DNA from: Pelagibacterales bacterium SAG-MED34
GTDB taxonomy: Bacteria > Pseudomonadota > Alphaproteobacteria > Pelagibacterales > Pelagibacteraceae
DNA: 59,081 nucleotides
Assembly: GCA_014653665.1 (NCBI GenBank)
Contig: JACWEE010000003.1
Location: forward strand, 1 to 59,081
Direction of reading: 5' to 3'
Position numbers and translations under genes: made by a program. The first letter of the stretch is position 1; every line of letters starts with the position of its first letter. A model generated the notes under the pieces. The model had not been told where the DNA came from, did no database searches, and saw nothing but the letters and a program-made list of their open reading frames with translations. Positions 1 through 8,438 of the stretch are shown here, one piece after another.

Positions 1-199
1 TTTTAATTATATTATCTTTCCCTTTCACAATAATTTTTGTTTGTAAAAAAATTTGAAGGCATAGTGCAGCCCATTTTCCCATCATTTTTCCACCAAACAA
101 AACTATTTTAGTAGGCATTATAAGCGATGGAAGGAATACTATTGAAATTATAGATATGCCTAGAAAGAAAAAAAATAAAAATAACAGTTTTCTTATCAT
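1..199 (-). CDS. PlsC-like 1-acylglycerol-3-phosphate acyltransferase, N-terminal part (cut by window edge)
   Basis: The first 66 codons of a minus-strand gene run off the left edge. The ATG is at 199. The start is MIRKLLFLFFFFLGIS, a membrane anchor of about 25 residues. It is followed by a segment (GGKMMGKWAALCLQIFLQTKIIV in part) that resembles the region before the HX4D motif of PlsC-type acyltransferases, which make phosphatidic acid at the inner membrane. The HX4D motif itself lies outside the window, so the family call rests on the N-terminal pattern and on the gene lying 13 bases after lysA, in the same direction. It probably ends the argH-lptM-lysA operon. Confidence 0.55.
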   Translation of the reverse strand, partial: MIRKLLFLFFFFLGISIISIVFLPSLIMPTKIVLFGGKMMGKWAALCLQIFLQTKIIVKGKDNIIK

Positions 200-212
200 C
201 TTTGTAAAAAAA

Positions 213-1427
213 CTAAATTATATCTTTTAGTTTTTGTCTTTTTTTAATTATATTTATTTTTGACCCTTTAATTAATATTTCAGCAGGTTTAGGTCTAATA
301 TTATAATTTGAAGATAATGATGAACCATATGCTCCTACATCACAAATAATAATATAATCTTTCTCATTTAATTTTTGAAATTTATTTGTCGTCAAGAATT
401 TATCTGTAGTTTCACAAATCGGGCCAACAAAATCATAGCTTTTTTTAATAATTTTATTAGTTCTTTTTAATGGAATAATTTTATGCTTTGCACCATACAA
501 TGCAGGTCTCATAAAATCATTCATTGCGGCATCTACAATGATAAAATCTTTTTTAGGATTTTCTTTTATATAGATAATTTTAGAAATTAATATGGCAGTA
601 TCACCTATAATGGATCTACCAGGTTCAAATATAATTTTTGTTTTATGTTTTTTCAAAAATTTTTTTATTATTTGATTATATTTTTTATAATTAAATTTTT
701 TATTGTTCTTGTTATAATCAATACCCATTCCACCACCAAGATCTATGTATTCAAAATTAAAGTCTATTTTTCTTATTAATTTATCTAATACGTCAATCAT
801 TTTTTGGTAGGGTCTATGATCTAGAATTTGACTTCCAATATGAACACTTAAACATTTTAGATTTAAAAATTTTGAACCTTTAATATATTTTAAAACTTCA
901 ATAAATGTTTTTTCATTAATACCAAATTTATTTTCTTTTTTGCCAGTCGAAATTTGTTTAAGAGTGTTTGCATCTGTATTTGGATTTAATCTAATTCCTA
1001 TATCTACTTTTTTATTTTTCGATTTCGCTATATTTTCAATTTCTAATATTTCGCTTTTCGACTCAGCATTAATCAACAAAATATTTTTATCTATTGCATA
1101 TGTTAATTCTGATCTAGTTTTACCTACTCCAGAAAAAACAATTTTTTTTGTTTTAATTCCTGCTTTAAGAGCAATCATTAATTCACCTTTAGAAACAACA
1201 TCGGCTCCCAATCCATTTCGTTTTATCAATTTAAGTATTTCTAAATTACTGTTTGACTTTGTTGAAAAACATATAATTGGAGAAAATGATCTAAAACTAT
1301 TTTTAAGATTATTTATATTGTCATTTATTTTTTTCTCAGAGTAGCAAAAAATTGGTGTTTCAAATTTGTTAATTACCTTTGTGAGTTTAGATTTTTCAAC
1401 TGTAAAAATATTATTGATATATTTCAT
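213..1427 (-). CDS. lysA: Diaminopimelate decarboxylase
   Basis: This PLP enzyme converts meso-diaminopimelate to L-lysine, the last step of lysine synthesis, in the cytoplasm. The 404-residue length is normal. The PLP lysine is K57 in FSTKSNSN (usually YAxKAN). HIGSQ lies at 196-200, the phosphate-binding GGGMGI loop at 231-236, EPGR at 268-271, and the active-site CETTD at 338-342 (commonly CESGD). The conserved GAYGSS with its aromatic residue follows near the C-terminus. The ATG at 1427 is 13 bases after the small lipoprotein gene, so it is co-transcribed with argH and lptM. The other dap genes of the window (dapD, dapE) are 56 kb away. Confidence 0.96.
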   Translation of the reverse strand: MKYINNIFTVEKSKLTKVINKFETPIFCYSEKKINDNINNLKNSFRSFSPIICFSTKSNSNLEILKLIKRNGLGADVVSKGELMIALKAGIKTKKIVFSGVGKTRSELTYAIDKNILLINAESKSEILEIENIAKSKNKKVDIGIRLNPNTDANTLKQISTGKKENKFGINEKTFIEVLKYIKGSKFLNLKCLSVHIGSQILDHRPYQKMIDVLDKLIRKIDFNFEYIDLGGGMGIDYNKNNKKFNYKKYNQIIKKFLKKHKTKIIFEPGRSIIGDTAILISKIIYIKENPKKDFIIVDAAMNDFMRPALYGAKHKIIPLKRTNKIIKKSYDFVGPICETTDKFLTTNKFQKLNEKDYIIICDVGAYGSSLSSNYNIRPKPAEILIKGSKINIIKKRQKLKDII

Positions 1428-1440
1428 CTTTTTTTGGCGT

Positions 1441-1575
1441 TTAAAATACGTTATTTATACTATTATAACCTGTAACATTGTTATTTAATGAAGCCTCATA
1501 TTTCGGTTCATTTTTTCTTCCACAAGAAGTTAATAAAATTATACACATAGTAATTAGAATTACTTTTTTAATCAT
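1441..1575 (-). CDS. lptM: Small LptM/YifL-type lipoprotein
   Basis: This 44-residue ORF fills the argH-lysA gap. The peptide begins MIKKVILITMCIILLTSCGR: two lysines, a hydrophobic stretch, then the lipobox LTSC with the lipidated Cys at residue 18. After the Cys comes G-R-K-N-E-P, which resembles the CGxKGxxxxP start of the short LptM (YifL) lipoproteins. In E. coli LptM helps LptD fold in the outer membrane, and in alphaproteobacteria a gene of this kind commonly sits between argH and lysA. That context and the lipobox are the main evidence; the rest of the peptide is Asn/Tyr rich and not diagnostic. Spacing is 13 bases to lysA and 2 bases from argH. Confidence 0.7.
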   Translation of the reverse strand: MIKKVILITMCIILLTSCGRKNEPKYEASLNNNVTGYNSINNVF

Positions 1576-1577
1576 AG

Positions 1578-2966
1578 TTATCTCTTTTTATAACTTATTA
1601 TCATCTTCTTAATGTTGTCGAAAGAAGTTCCTCCGTAAGAAACTTTAGAATTAACAGATTTTTTTAATTCAAATACTTTTAGAACATCAGATGTTAAACC
1701 TTTTTCAATTTTATTTATCTCTTGTATTGTAAGTTCTGACAATTTTTTTTTATTTTTTTCAGCAAGATTTATAATTTTAGCTGTTTGTAAATAGGCCTTT
1801 CTAAATGGATAATTTAATTCTCTGACCATGTAATCTGCTAAATCAGTAGCTGTAATGAATCCACTTTCAGCAAGTTCAATCATTCTTTTTTTGTCTGGTG
1901 AAAAATTTTTAAGAACATCGTTTAGTATAATCAAAGAATTTTTTAATTGATCAAACGACTTAAAAACAATTTCTTTATCGTCTTGCAAATCTTTAAAATA
2001 AGATAGAGGCAAGCCTTTCAATGTTGTAAGCATAGAAAAAAGATTTCCAAACATAAAGCCTGTTTTGCCTCTTAAATATTCTAGAGGATCAGGATTTTTT
2101 TTCTGAGGCATAATAGATGATCCTGTTACAATCTTATCGTTTAAATTAATAAGTTTAAAAGCATCTGAATTCCAGATTATAAATTCCTCTGCAATTCTAG
2201 AAATATGAACAGCACATGCGGAACAAGAATAAAGAAAATCAATAACAAAATCTCTATCAGAGACTGTGTCAATTGAGTTTTTAGTTGGTCTTTGAAAACC
2301 TAATTTTTTTGAAGTATAAAATCTGTCAATTTTAAAAGAAGTACCTGTTAATGCAGCTACACCAAGAGGATTTTCATTAAGACCTTCTAAATTATTTTTA
2401 AATCTGTTTTTATCTCTGTTAAACATTTCTAAGTAGGCCATTAAGTAATGAGCAAAAGAAACTGGTTGAGCATTTTTTAGGTGAGTGAAACCAGGCATAA
2501 TTGTCTCAACATTTTTTTCTGCTTTTTTTAAAATATTTTTAATTGTTACGTCAATATTTTTTACAATTTCTCTATTAGCTTTTCTTAACCAAATTTTAAA
2601 ATCTGTGACTACTTGGTCATTTCTTGATCTTGCAGTATGAATATATCCAGCATCTTCTCCAATTAACTCGAACAGTCTGTTTTCTATATTCATATGAATA
2701 TCCTCAAGTTTATCATCAAAAATAAATTTCTTTTTTATAATTTCGTTTTTAATTCTATTCAAACCCCATACTATTTTATTTTTAATTTTAAAATTTATAA
2801 TTTTTTGTCTAAACAGCATCTCAACATGTACAATTGAAGCTTCAATATCTTCTCTGAATAATCTTTTATCGATTTCTATTGATCCACCAACCTTTTTAAA
2901 AAGGTTTGTTTTTTGCTTTTTAATTCTAGTATTCCAAATTGGCTGATTGTTTTTATTTTTACCCAT
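1578..2966 (-). CDS. argH: Argininosuccinate lyase
   Basis: The enzyme cleaves argininosuccinate to arginine and fumarate, the last step of arginine synthesis. The protein has 462 residues. It shows the fumarase/aspartase superfamily signatures HTARSRNDQV (110-119) and GSSIMPQKKNPD (282-293), the latter being the mobile catalytic serine loop. The N-terminus is atypical: the usual WGGRF motif is replaced by WNTRI (11-15), followed by a Lys-rich insert. It is the first gene of the argH-lptM-lysA-plsC run and is divergent from the thioredoxin gene, with only 23 bases between the two start codons, so promoter elements must overlap coding sequence. Confidence 0.96.
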   Translation of the reverse strand: MGKNKNNQPIWNTRIKKQKTNLFKKVGGSIEIDKRLFREDIEASIVHVEMLFRQKIINFKIKNKIVWGLNRIKNEIIKKKFIFDDKLEDIHMNIENRLFELIGEDAGYIHTARSRNDQVVTDFKIWLRKANREIVKNIDVTIKNILKKAEKNVETIMPGFTHLKNAQPVSFAHYLMAYLEMFNRDKNRFKNNLEGLNENPLGVAALTGTSFKIDRFYTSKKLGFQRPTKNSIDTVSDRDFVIDFLYSCSACAVHISRIAEEFIIWNSDAFKLINLNDKIVTGSSIMPQKKNPDPLEYLRGKTGFMFGNLFSMLTTLKGLPLSYFKDLQDDKEIVFKSFDQLKNSLIILNDVLKNFSPDKKRMIELAESGFITATDLADYMVRELNYPFRKAYLQTAKIINLAEKNKKKLSELTIQEINKIEKGLTSDVLKVFELKKSVNSKVSYGGTSFDNIKKMIISYKKR

Positions 2967-2989
2967 GATATTTAATTGTTCTAAATTTT

Positions 2990-3520
2990 ATGAAAATCAT
3001 TTTTTTTAATTATCTTATAATAATAATTTACTTAATATCATCTAGCGTCTCATATTCAATAGAGCGTCCAGAAATTAAGAATCTTATAGTGCATAAAGAC
3101 AAGAAAAAAATTGAAAATATAGAATTTATTAAATCTGATGGCCAAAAAGTAAGTTTAAATAATTATAAATCAAATCCCTTGATAATAAATTTCTGGGCCA
3201 CTTGGTGTGCTCCTTGCAAAAAAGAAATGCCATCTTTGGATAAACTTAAAACCTTAAAAGAATTCAAAAATATTAATATAATTCCAATAAATATTGGTGG
3301 CGAAAGTTATAAAAAATCTAAACAGTTTTTTGATGAAATCAAAATTAAGAATTTAGATATATTTACAGGATCTGGACCAGAATTTTCGCAGCTTTTTAAA
3401 CTACGAGGATTACCCACAACAATTCTAATAGACAGAAATGGTTTTGAGGTTGGAAGAATTGTTGGTTACATTGACTTTAATGATCAATCTTTACTTGATT
3501 GGTTACCAAAAAATTTATGA
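2990..3520 (+). CDS. TlpA/ResA-like periplasmic thioredoxin
   Basis: This is a 176-residue thiol-disulfide oxidoreductase. An N-terminal hydrophobic signal (about residues 3-22) sends it to the periplasm, either cleaved or as a membrane anchor. The redox motif is WATWCAPC with cysteines at 73 and 76, and the cis-proline is P142 in GLPTT. TlpA-type proteins reduce partners such as cytochrome c or copper-site assembly factors, but the partner cannot be told from the sequence. The stop overlaps the next gene's start as ATGA, so translation is coupled to the esterase. Confidence 0.88.
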   Translation: MKIIFFNYLIIIIYLISSSVSYSIERPEIKNLIVHKDKKKIENIEFIKSDGQKVSLNNYKSNPLIINFWATWCAPCKKEMPSLDKLKTLKEFKNINIIPINIGGESYKKSKQFFDEIKIKNLDIFTGSGPEFSQLFKLRGLPTTILIDRNGFEVGRIVGYIDFNDQSLLDWLPKNL

Positions 3521-4176
3521 AATTTTCATTAAATACAACAATAATAAAACCAGAGAATAACGAGGAAGTTAAAAGTGCTGTAATTTTACTTCATGGATAT
3601 GGAGGTGACGGTAAAGATATCAGCATGTTAACTTTAAACTGGAAAAGATTTTTAAAAAATACAGTTTTTTTATGTCCTGATGCACATGAAGTATGCAGTA
3701 TAAATCCTACAGGGTTTCAATGGTTTGATTTAAATAATGAGGATCCAGAATATACTCTTGAAGAGTCAAAAAAGGCAGAAAATATTCTAAACAGTTATAT
3801 TTCAGAAGTAAGTAATTATTTTAATTTAGAATATTCACAAATTTGTATTTCTGGTTTCAGCCAAGGGTGTATGATGTCATTAAATGTTGGTCTAACATCA
3901 GAAAAAGAATTTAGTTGTATTGTTGGGTTTTCTGGAAGAGTCATAAATATGAAAGACCTTTCTCCAAGAATTAAAAATAAAACTAGTATTTTAATGACAC
4001 ATGGTGAAAATGATCCAATCGTCCCCCCAAACAACTTACTTGAAGCTAAAGATTTTTTTATAAGAAATAAAATTAAAATTGAAACTTTAATGATTAAAAA
4101 TTGTGATCATCATATACCTATGGAAGCATCAAGTGCGGCATTAAACTTTATTAAAAAAAAATTAATTAGTGAATAA
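3517..4176 (+). CDS. Phospholipase/carboxylesterase, alpha/beta hydrolase
   Basis: This is a 219-residue cytoplasmic alpha/beta hydrolase of the carboxylesterase/acyl-protein thioesterase family (YpfH/Est type). The oxyanion region is HGYGGDGKD near residues 26-34, the nucleophile elbow is GFSQG (113-117, Ser115), the acid is D166 in HGENDPIVP, and the histidine is H198 or H199. I chose the ATG at 3517, which overlaps the upstream stop as ATGA, rather than an in-frame TTG at 3499 that would overlap by 22 bases. The natural substrate is unknown. Confidence 0.87.
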   Translation: MKFSLNTTIIKPENNEEVKSAVILLHGYGGDGKDISMLTLNWKRFLKNTVFLCPDAHEVCSINPTGFQWFDLNNEDPEYTLEESKKAENILNSYISEVSNYFNLEYSQICISGFSQGCMMSLNVGLTSEKEFSCIVGFSGRVINMKDLSPRIKNKTSILMTHGENDPIVPPNNLLEAKDFFIRNKIKIETLMIKNCDHHIPMEASSAALNFIKKKLISE

Positions 4177-4219
4177 ATATTTAATATAAAATTAGATGTG
4201 TTGATAAAAAATATATTTA

Positions 4220-4804
4220 ATGTATGTTTTAAATATGATTGAACTGTCTGATCAAAATATTTCATTAGAAAAATGCCCTGCGTTGGTTTTAAATGCAGAT
4301 TATAGGCCTTTAAGTTATTATCCACTTTCATTGTGGAGTTGGCAGGATTCAATTAAATCTGTATTCTTAGATAGAGTTTCAATTGTTAGTTATTATGATA
4401 GACAAATTAGGAGTCCTTCATTTAGTATGAAACTTCCAAGTGTAATAGCTCTTAAATCATATATAAGACCTCAATCAAATCCAAACTTTACTAGGTTTAA
4501 CGTATTTTTAAGAGATAAGTTTAGCTGTCAATACTGTGGTAGCAAAAATGAGTTAACATTTGATCATTTATTGCCACGGTCAAAGGGTGGAAAAACTAAT
4601 TGGGATAACGTTGTAACAGCTTGTTCGTCTTGCAATGTTAAAAAAGGAGGAAGACTTATTAAGAATTCAGGTATGACATTAAATCAGTGGCCTTTTCAAC
4701 CTACCACAGAGGATCTTCATAAAAATGGCAAGAATTTTCCACCAAACTTTTTACATAAAAGTTGGATGGACTATTTGTATTGGGATGTTGAACTTGAGCC
4801 GTAA
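4220..4804 (+). CDS. HNH endonuclease family protein
   Basis: This 194-residue protein has a conserved N-terminal domain (ALVLNADYRPLSYYPLSLWS, 21-40) and a C-terminal HNH nuclease domain. Zinc pairs are C103-x2-C106 and C135-x2-C138. The DH pair is at 115-116 and the core asparagine is N130. The family is widespread in alphaproteobacteria as a single chromosomal gene with no adjacent methyltransferase, so it is not an obvious restriction system; its role is unknown. The ATG at 4220 is used; an ATG five codons later (4235) is equally possible. It converges on coq7 with no gap. Confidence 0.85.
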   Translation: MYVLNMIELSDQNISLEKCPALVLNADYRPLSYYPLSLWSWQDSIKSVFLDRVSIVSYYDRQIRSPSFSMKLPSVIALKSYIRPQSNPNFTRFNVFLRDKFSCQYCGSKNELTFDHLLPRSKGGKTNWDNVVTACSSCNVKKGGRLIKNSGMTLNQWPFQPTTEDLHKNGKNFPPNFLHKSWMDYLYWDVELEP

Positions 4805-5338
4805 CTAAATCTTTTCAGAGATTTTTATAGCAACTTTAGAACCAGTTTTGATTACCTTATCCATAATCGAATAAACACCTTTTTTTGTAGCACCCTTCTC
4901 GTAGGCTATATCTTTATGGTCTAATTCGTCTTGTCTAAATTTTATTATTTTTTCCTTTAAATCCTTTTCATCTCCTTCTATTTGGTCAATTTGGCTTTTA
5001 TAATGTTCGTCTATTACCTCCTCGACAGAGGCCGTACATAACATCGCTGCTTTTTTTCCAAGTATTGTTGAACCAAACCCAAGGCCCAGCCCAAGCAAAT
5101 CCCATAATGGTAGTAACTTTGTTGGTTTTATATTTCTTTTTTCTATTTCATCCTCAAAAAAATTTGAGTGTTCCTCCTCATGCTTCTTCATTTCTCCAAT
5201 AATTTGTTTCAAATCATCATTTTTTACAATAGTATTTAAAGCAAGCAGTTGACCCTCATAAATTTTAATTGCACCTCTTTCTCCAGCGTGATCTACTCTT
5301 ATAAATTCTTCTAATTTCTTTTTATTAGTTTTTTTCAT
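4805..5338 (-). CDS. coq7: Coq7-type demethoxyubiquinone hydroxylase
   Basis: Coq7 is a di-iron monooxygenase that hydroxylates demethoxyubiquinone in ubiquinone synthesis at the inner membrane. The protein has 177 residues from the ATG at 5338. Iron ligands are visible as E20 in VDHAGERGA, the EEEH run near 54-57, E in ASVEEVIDEHY, and the ExxH of ELDHKDIA. The ATG at 5338 starts right before the RVDHAGERGA core and overlaps the end of dsbB by 14 bases; an upstream TTG at 5368 would add 10 unneeded residues. It is probably co-transcribed with dsbB and the YqaA-like gene. Confidence 0.92.
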   Translation of the reverse strand: MKKTNKKKLEEFIRVDHAGERGAIKIYEGQLLALNTIVKNDDLKQIIGEMKKHEEEHSNFFEDEIEKRNIKPTKLLPLWDLLGLGLGFGSTILGKKAAMLCTASVEEVIDEHYKSQIDQIEGDEKDLKEKIIKFRQDELDHKDIAYEKGATKKGVYSIMDKVIKTGSKVAIKISEKI

Positions 5339-5804
5339 AAACCAATGTTCTAATAGAAAAAACAACAATTAAAATTGATAAAATTGTATTTATTGCCGCT
5401 AGCGAAATTCCAAGAATTTTAAAAGTAGCATCTTTACAGTTAACAGGCAAAGATTTGTTAAGAGCCTCAAGCAATTTCGATTTATTTAAAATATCTGATG
5501 ATCCATTTGTACAGGCTGATAGCTCATCAAATACACTATTCTCAATCCCAAAATGATACCCAGATAGTATAGCGCTCAAAGCAAATATCATAATTGTAAC
5601 TATTAATATTTGATCATTATTTGAATAATTAAACCCGATAAAGCTTAAAAATATTGCAGCTAGGTAAGGTAACCTTTGATAAATACATAACTTACATGGT
5701 TGATACTGCAATATATACTCAATGTATAAAGCTGAAATTATTGAAATTAATGAGATAGATAAAATAATTAAATAAAAATTTTTTCTATTGGGAAATTGGA
5801 TCAT
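5325..5804 (-). CDS. dsbB: Disulfide bond formation protein DsbB
   Basis: This 159-residue four-helix inner-membrane protein should reoxidise a DsbA-like thiol oxidase and pass electrons to ubiquinone. The first redox pair is C37-K-L-C40 in QPCKLCIYQRLPY, typical of DsbB. The second, periplasmic pair is C98 and C123 in a loop of about 25 residues. A quinone-linked protein sitting directly before coq7 (14-base overlap) makes functional sense, since DsbB uses the quinone whose synthesis Coq7 completes; that link is inference. The upstream neighbour ends 2 bases before its ATG. Confidence 0.9.
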   Translation of the reverse strand: MIQFPNRKNFYLIILSISLISIISALYIEYILQYQPCKLCIYQRLPYLAAIFLSFIGFNYSNNDQILIVTIMIFALSAILSGYHFGIENSVFDELSACTNGSSDILNKSKLLEALNKSLPVNCKDATFKILGISLAAINTILSILIVVFSIRTLVYEKN

Positions 5805-5806
5805 AT

Positions 5807-6415
5807 TTAATTAATAAAATTATTTAAAAATTTATTTATAAAATAAGCAAAAATAATTAGAATAATCGATAAAAAGATTGAGAACTTAAGCAGTTTTTTT
5901 TCAATAATTTTTTTCATTGCTGGACCAAAATTCCCAACTAAAAATGCAATTAAAAAAAAACGTGACCCTCTTGTTACTAAAGAAATGATAATAAAATACA
6001 AAATATTAAAATTTATAAAACCACTAGTAATTGTTAGTAGCTTGAAAGGCACTGGAGAAAATCCAGCAATTGCTAATAAAGTTATCCAGGCAATAACACC
6101 ACCTTCTGAGGAGACTTTATCTTTTAAAAATGAAGTATCATCAACACCATAAATTTCAAAAATTCTTAGTCCAATTTCATTGAAGAAAACATATCCAATA
6201 AGATAACCAAGACAAGCTCCCAAAATAGACCCAATAGTTGCAATTAATGCAATTCTAATCCATTCATGTTTTCGAGCTATTGTCATAGGAATTATCAAAA
6301 CATCTGGTGGTATTGGGAATATAAAACTTTCAATAAAAGATATAAATCCTAAAATAGACTTAGATCTTTTGTTACCTGCAAGTTTAATTGTTTTATTGTA
6401 AAGCTCTTTAAACAT
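5807..6415 (-). CDS. YqaA-family (DedA/SNARE-associated superfamily) membrane protein
   Basis: This 202-residue polytopic inner-membrane protein has the VTT/DedA-like pattern: FIESFIFPIPPDVLIIPMTIAR (a glycine-, proline- and acid-rich re-entrant motif near 28-50), then GSILGACLGYLIGY, then GFSPVPFKLLTITSGFI (a second re-entrant motif). DedA-family proteins are implicated in lipid carrier recycling and membrane homeostasis; this subgroup is uncharacterised. It heads the yqaA-dsbB-coq7 set. Start is ATG at 6415. Confidence 0.8.
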   Translation of the reverse strand: MFKELYNKTIKLAGNKRSKSILGFISFIESFIFPIPPDVLIIPMTIARKHEWIRIALIATIGSILGACLGYLIGYVFFNEIGLRIFEIYGVDDTSFLKDKVSSEGGVIAWITLLAIAGFSPVPFKLLTITSGFINFNILYFIIISLVTRGSRFFLIAFLVGNFGPAMKKIIEKKLLKFSIFLSIILIIFAYFINKFLNNFIN

Positions 6416-6472
6416 ATTTTCTTTTATTATAATAAGTGATTTAATACTATGAGTTAAAATATGTTAAGTTTT

Positions 6473-6559
6473 GGGCGAATGGCGGAACTGGTAGACGCGT
6501 TGGACTCAAAATCCAATAGTAGCAATACTGTGAGAGTTCGATTCTCTCTTTGCCCACCA
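6473..6559 (+). tRNA. tRNA-Leu (anticodon CAA)
   Basis: This 87-base class II tRNA has acceptor strands GGGCGAA and TTTGCCC, anticodon stem TTGGA/TCCAA around the loop CTCAAAA (anticodon CAA, reading UUG), a variable arm, and the T-loop GTTCGATTC. Discriminator A and an encoded CCA end it at 6559. The next gene begins 7 bases later. Confidence 0.97.
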
Positions 6560-6566
6560 AAAATTT

Positions 6567-8249
6567 ATGAGTACACAAAATATTAATAATTTAGTCGAAT
6601 TGTTTTTTAATAAATATAAAGAACAAAAAAAAGATAATATTTTTTTAACATCCTTAAAAGATGAAAGTAATTGTTTTACATGGGAAAAAACATTCCATTC
6701 AATTAAAAAACTTTCTTTAGAAATTAAAAAATATACAAATAAAGGCGATAGATGTTTACTAATATCTGAAAATAGACCTGAGTGGTTTATAACTGATCTT
6801 TCAGTAATGTTATCTGAAGCTATTACTGTTCCAGCTTATACAACTTATGTTGAGAAAGATTATGAATATATAATTGAAAATTGTAATCCAAAATTAATCT
6901 TTGTTTCCAACCAAGAACAATTTAATAAAGTTAAAGAAATTATAAAAAAAAATAGTTTTGATATTAAAATATTTTCTTTTGAAGAATTAGAAGTAAATGA
7001 GACCGATTATATAAATATTAATAAATTATTTTCCAATTTAGATTATCAAGATTTAAATATTCCAGACTTTTCAATTAAAAGAAATGACCCAGCTTGTATT
7101 ATTTATACTTCAGGAACACAAGGTAATCCAAAAGGTGTAATCTTAAGTCATGGTGGTATTTTAAATAATTGTGAAGGTGCGCTTGATATATTAAAACCTT
7201 TACTAACAGATCAGACTAGATTTTTAACTTGGTTACCTCTTTCACATTCTTATGAACACACTGTTCAATTTGTTCAAATAAGTGTTGGAGCAAAAATATT
7301 TTACGCAGAAAGTATTGAAAAATTAATTAAAAATATGAACGATTGTAAACCTCAATTAATGACTGCTGTACCTAGATTTTACCAAAATTTATTTCAGAAA
7401 ATTAATGTGAGTTTTAATAAAGCAACAGGATTAAAAAAAAGTTTAGTACTAAAAATGTTAGAGCTAGGAACCAAGAAGATAAACAAACAACCTTTAACAA
7501 TTCTAGAAAAATTAATTGACAGTATTTTAGACAAAGTTGTTAGAAAAAAAATTAAAAGTCAATTTGGAGGTGAGCTTAAAACCTTCGTTTCAGGTGGAGG
7601 AGCGCTTGATAAAGAAGTTGGAATATTTTTAAATGCTATTGGACTCCCTACATTGCAAGGTTATGGATTAACTGAGACATCTCCAGTTGTGAGTTGTAAC
7701 CCAATTGACGATATTAGGGTTGATACTGTGGGACCACCGTTTAAGGGCAATGAGGTAAAAATAGCCTCAGATGGAGAAATTTTAGTTAAAGGTGAAAATG
7801 TAATGTTGGGATATTGGAATAATCAAGAAGAAACCAACAAAGTTTTAAAAAACGGTTGGCTACATACAGGTGATATTGGAATTTTTGAGAGTGGTTATTT
7901 AAAAATTACTGACAGAAAAAAAGATATTTTGATTACACCTGGTGGAGATAATATTTCTCCAGTTAAAATAGAAAATGAATTATCAAATTCGAAATTTATT
8001 GATCAATCAATTGTTTATGGAGATAACAAACCATACTTAGTTGCTTTACTGGTTTTATCTGAAGAAAATATTAATTTAACAAAAGATCAAATAGAAAAAG
8101 AAATAGAAAATATTAATAAAAATCTTTCTAAAATAGAAAATGTAAAAAAATTTTTCATTATTAATGAAAAATTTTCAATTGAGAATGGAATGCTAACTCC
8201 AACCTTAAAACTTAAGAAATATAAAAATGAATTTGAAAAACTTTATTAA
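6567..8249 (+). CDS. Long-chain acyl-CoA synthetase (AMP-forming)
   Basis: The enzyme activates fatty acids to acyl-CoA through an acyl-adenylate. The 560-residue protein has the ATP-binding motif YTSGTQGNPKG at 180-190, a GYGLTETSP motif, and the C-terminal GDIG...DRKKDILITPGGDNISP hinge. Overall similarity is to FadD15-type ligases. The ATG at 6567 lies 7 bases after the mature 3' end of tRNA-Leu, so there is no room for a separate promoter or a full leader; transcription must come through the tRNA gene. Chain-length preference cannot be told from the sequence. Confidence 0.9.
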   Translation: MSTQNINNLVELFFNKYKEQKKDNIFLTSLKDESNCFTWEKTFHSIKKLSLEIKKYTNKGDRCLLISENRPEWFITDLSVMLSEAITVPAYTTYVEKDYEYIIENCNPKLIFVSNQEQFNKVKEIIKKNSFDIKIFSFEELEVNETDYININKLFSNLDYQDLNIPDFSIKRNDPACIIYTSGTQGNPKGVILSHGGILNNCEGALDILKPLLTDQTRFLTWLPLSHSYEHTVQFVQISVGAKIFYAESIEKLIKNMNDCKPQLMTAVPRFYQNLFQKINVSFNKATGLKKSLVLKMLELGTKKINKQPLTILEKLIDSILDKVVRKKIKSQFGGELKTFVSGGGALDKEVGIFLNAIGLPTLQGYGLTETSPVVSCNPIDDIRVDTVGPPFKGNEVKIASDGEILVKGENVMLGYWNNQEETNKVLKNGWLHTGDIGIFESGYLKITDRKKDILITPGGDNISPVKIENELSNSKFIDQSIVYGDNKPYLVALLVLSEENINLTKDQIEKEIENINKNLSKIENVKKFFIINEKFSIENGMLTPTLKLKKYKNEFEKLY

Positions 8250-8358
8250 ATATTTACATAAAACACTTTATTAATAGCGATTTAATTAACTTTTTTTTAA
8301 CTAATAAAAAAAATAAAAAAAAATAAATTTTTTTTTATTTTTACAAAAAATTATATGT

Positions 8359-8387
8359 TTGACATAGCTATTCAAAAAAAATAAAAA
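8359..8387 (+). promoter_or_regulatory. Candidate sigma-70 promoter for the poly-lysine gene
   Basis: A perfect -35 TTGACA (8359-8364) is followed after 17 bases by TAAAAA(T) at 8382-8387, a fair -10. It is one of the clearest TTGACA boxes in the window. A start near 8394 would give a leader of about 45 bases carrying the hairpin described next. From the acyl-CoA synthetase stop at 8249 to this box the DNA is A/T homopolymer-rich with no ORF that I can support. Confidence 0.5.
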
Positions 8388-8396
8388 TTACTTATT

Positions 8397-8417
8397 AACG
8401 AATCATAAAGATTCGTT
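8397..8417 (+). promoter_or_regulatory. 5' leader hairpin
   Basis: AACGAATC (8397-8404) and GATTCGTT (8410-8417) form a perfect 8-bp stem with loop ATAAA. It would lie at the very 5' end of the transcript, about 20 bases before the start codon of the small gene, and leave the AGGGAG ribosome site free. Such a cap-like hairpin commonly stabilises a short abundant mRNA. With no T run right after it, it is not a terminator. Confidence 0.5.
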
Positions 8418-8438
8418 TATAAAAAAAGGGAGCTAAAG

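Noticed and set aside
940-1344. Plus-strand open frame of 134 codons inside lysA
   Set aside because: Antisense shadow of a well-conserved lysA; hydrophobic Phe/Leu/Ile composition is the expected reverse of Lys/Asn/Asp codons.
3499-3516. TTG at 3499 as esterase start
   Set aside because: It overlaps tlpA by 22 bases and adds six residues outside the family core; the ATG at 3517 makes a standard ATGA overlap.
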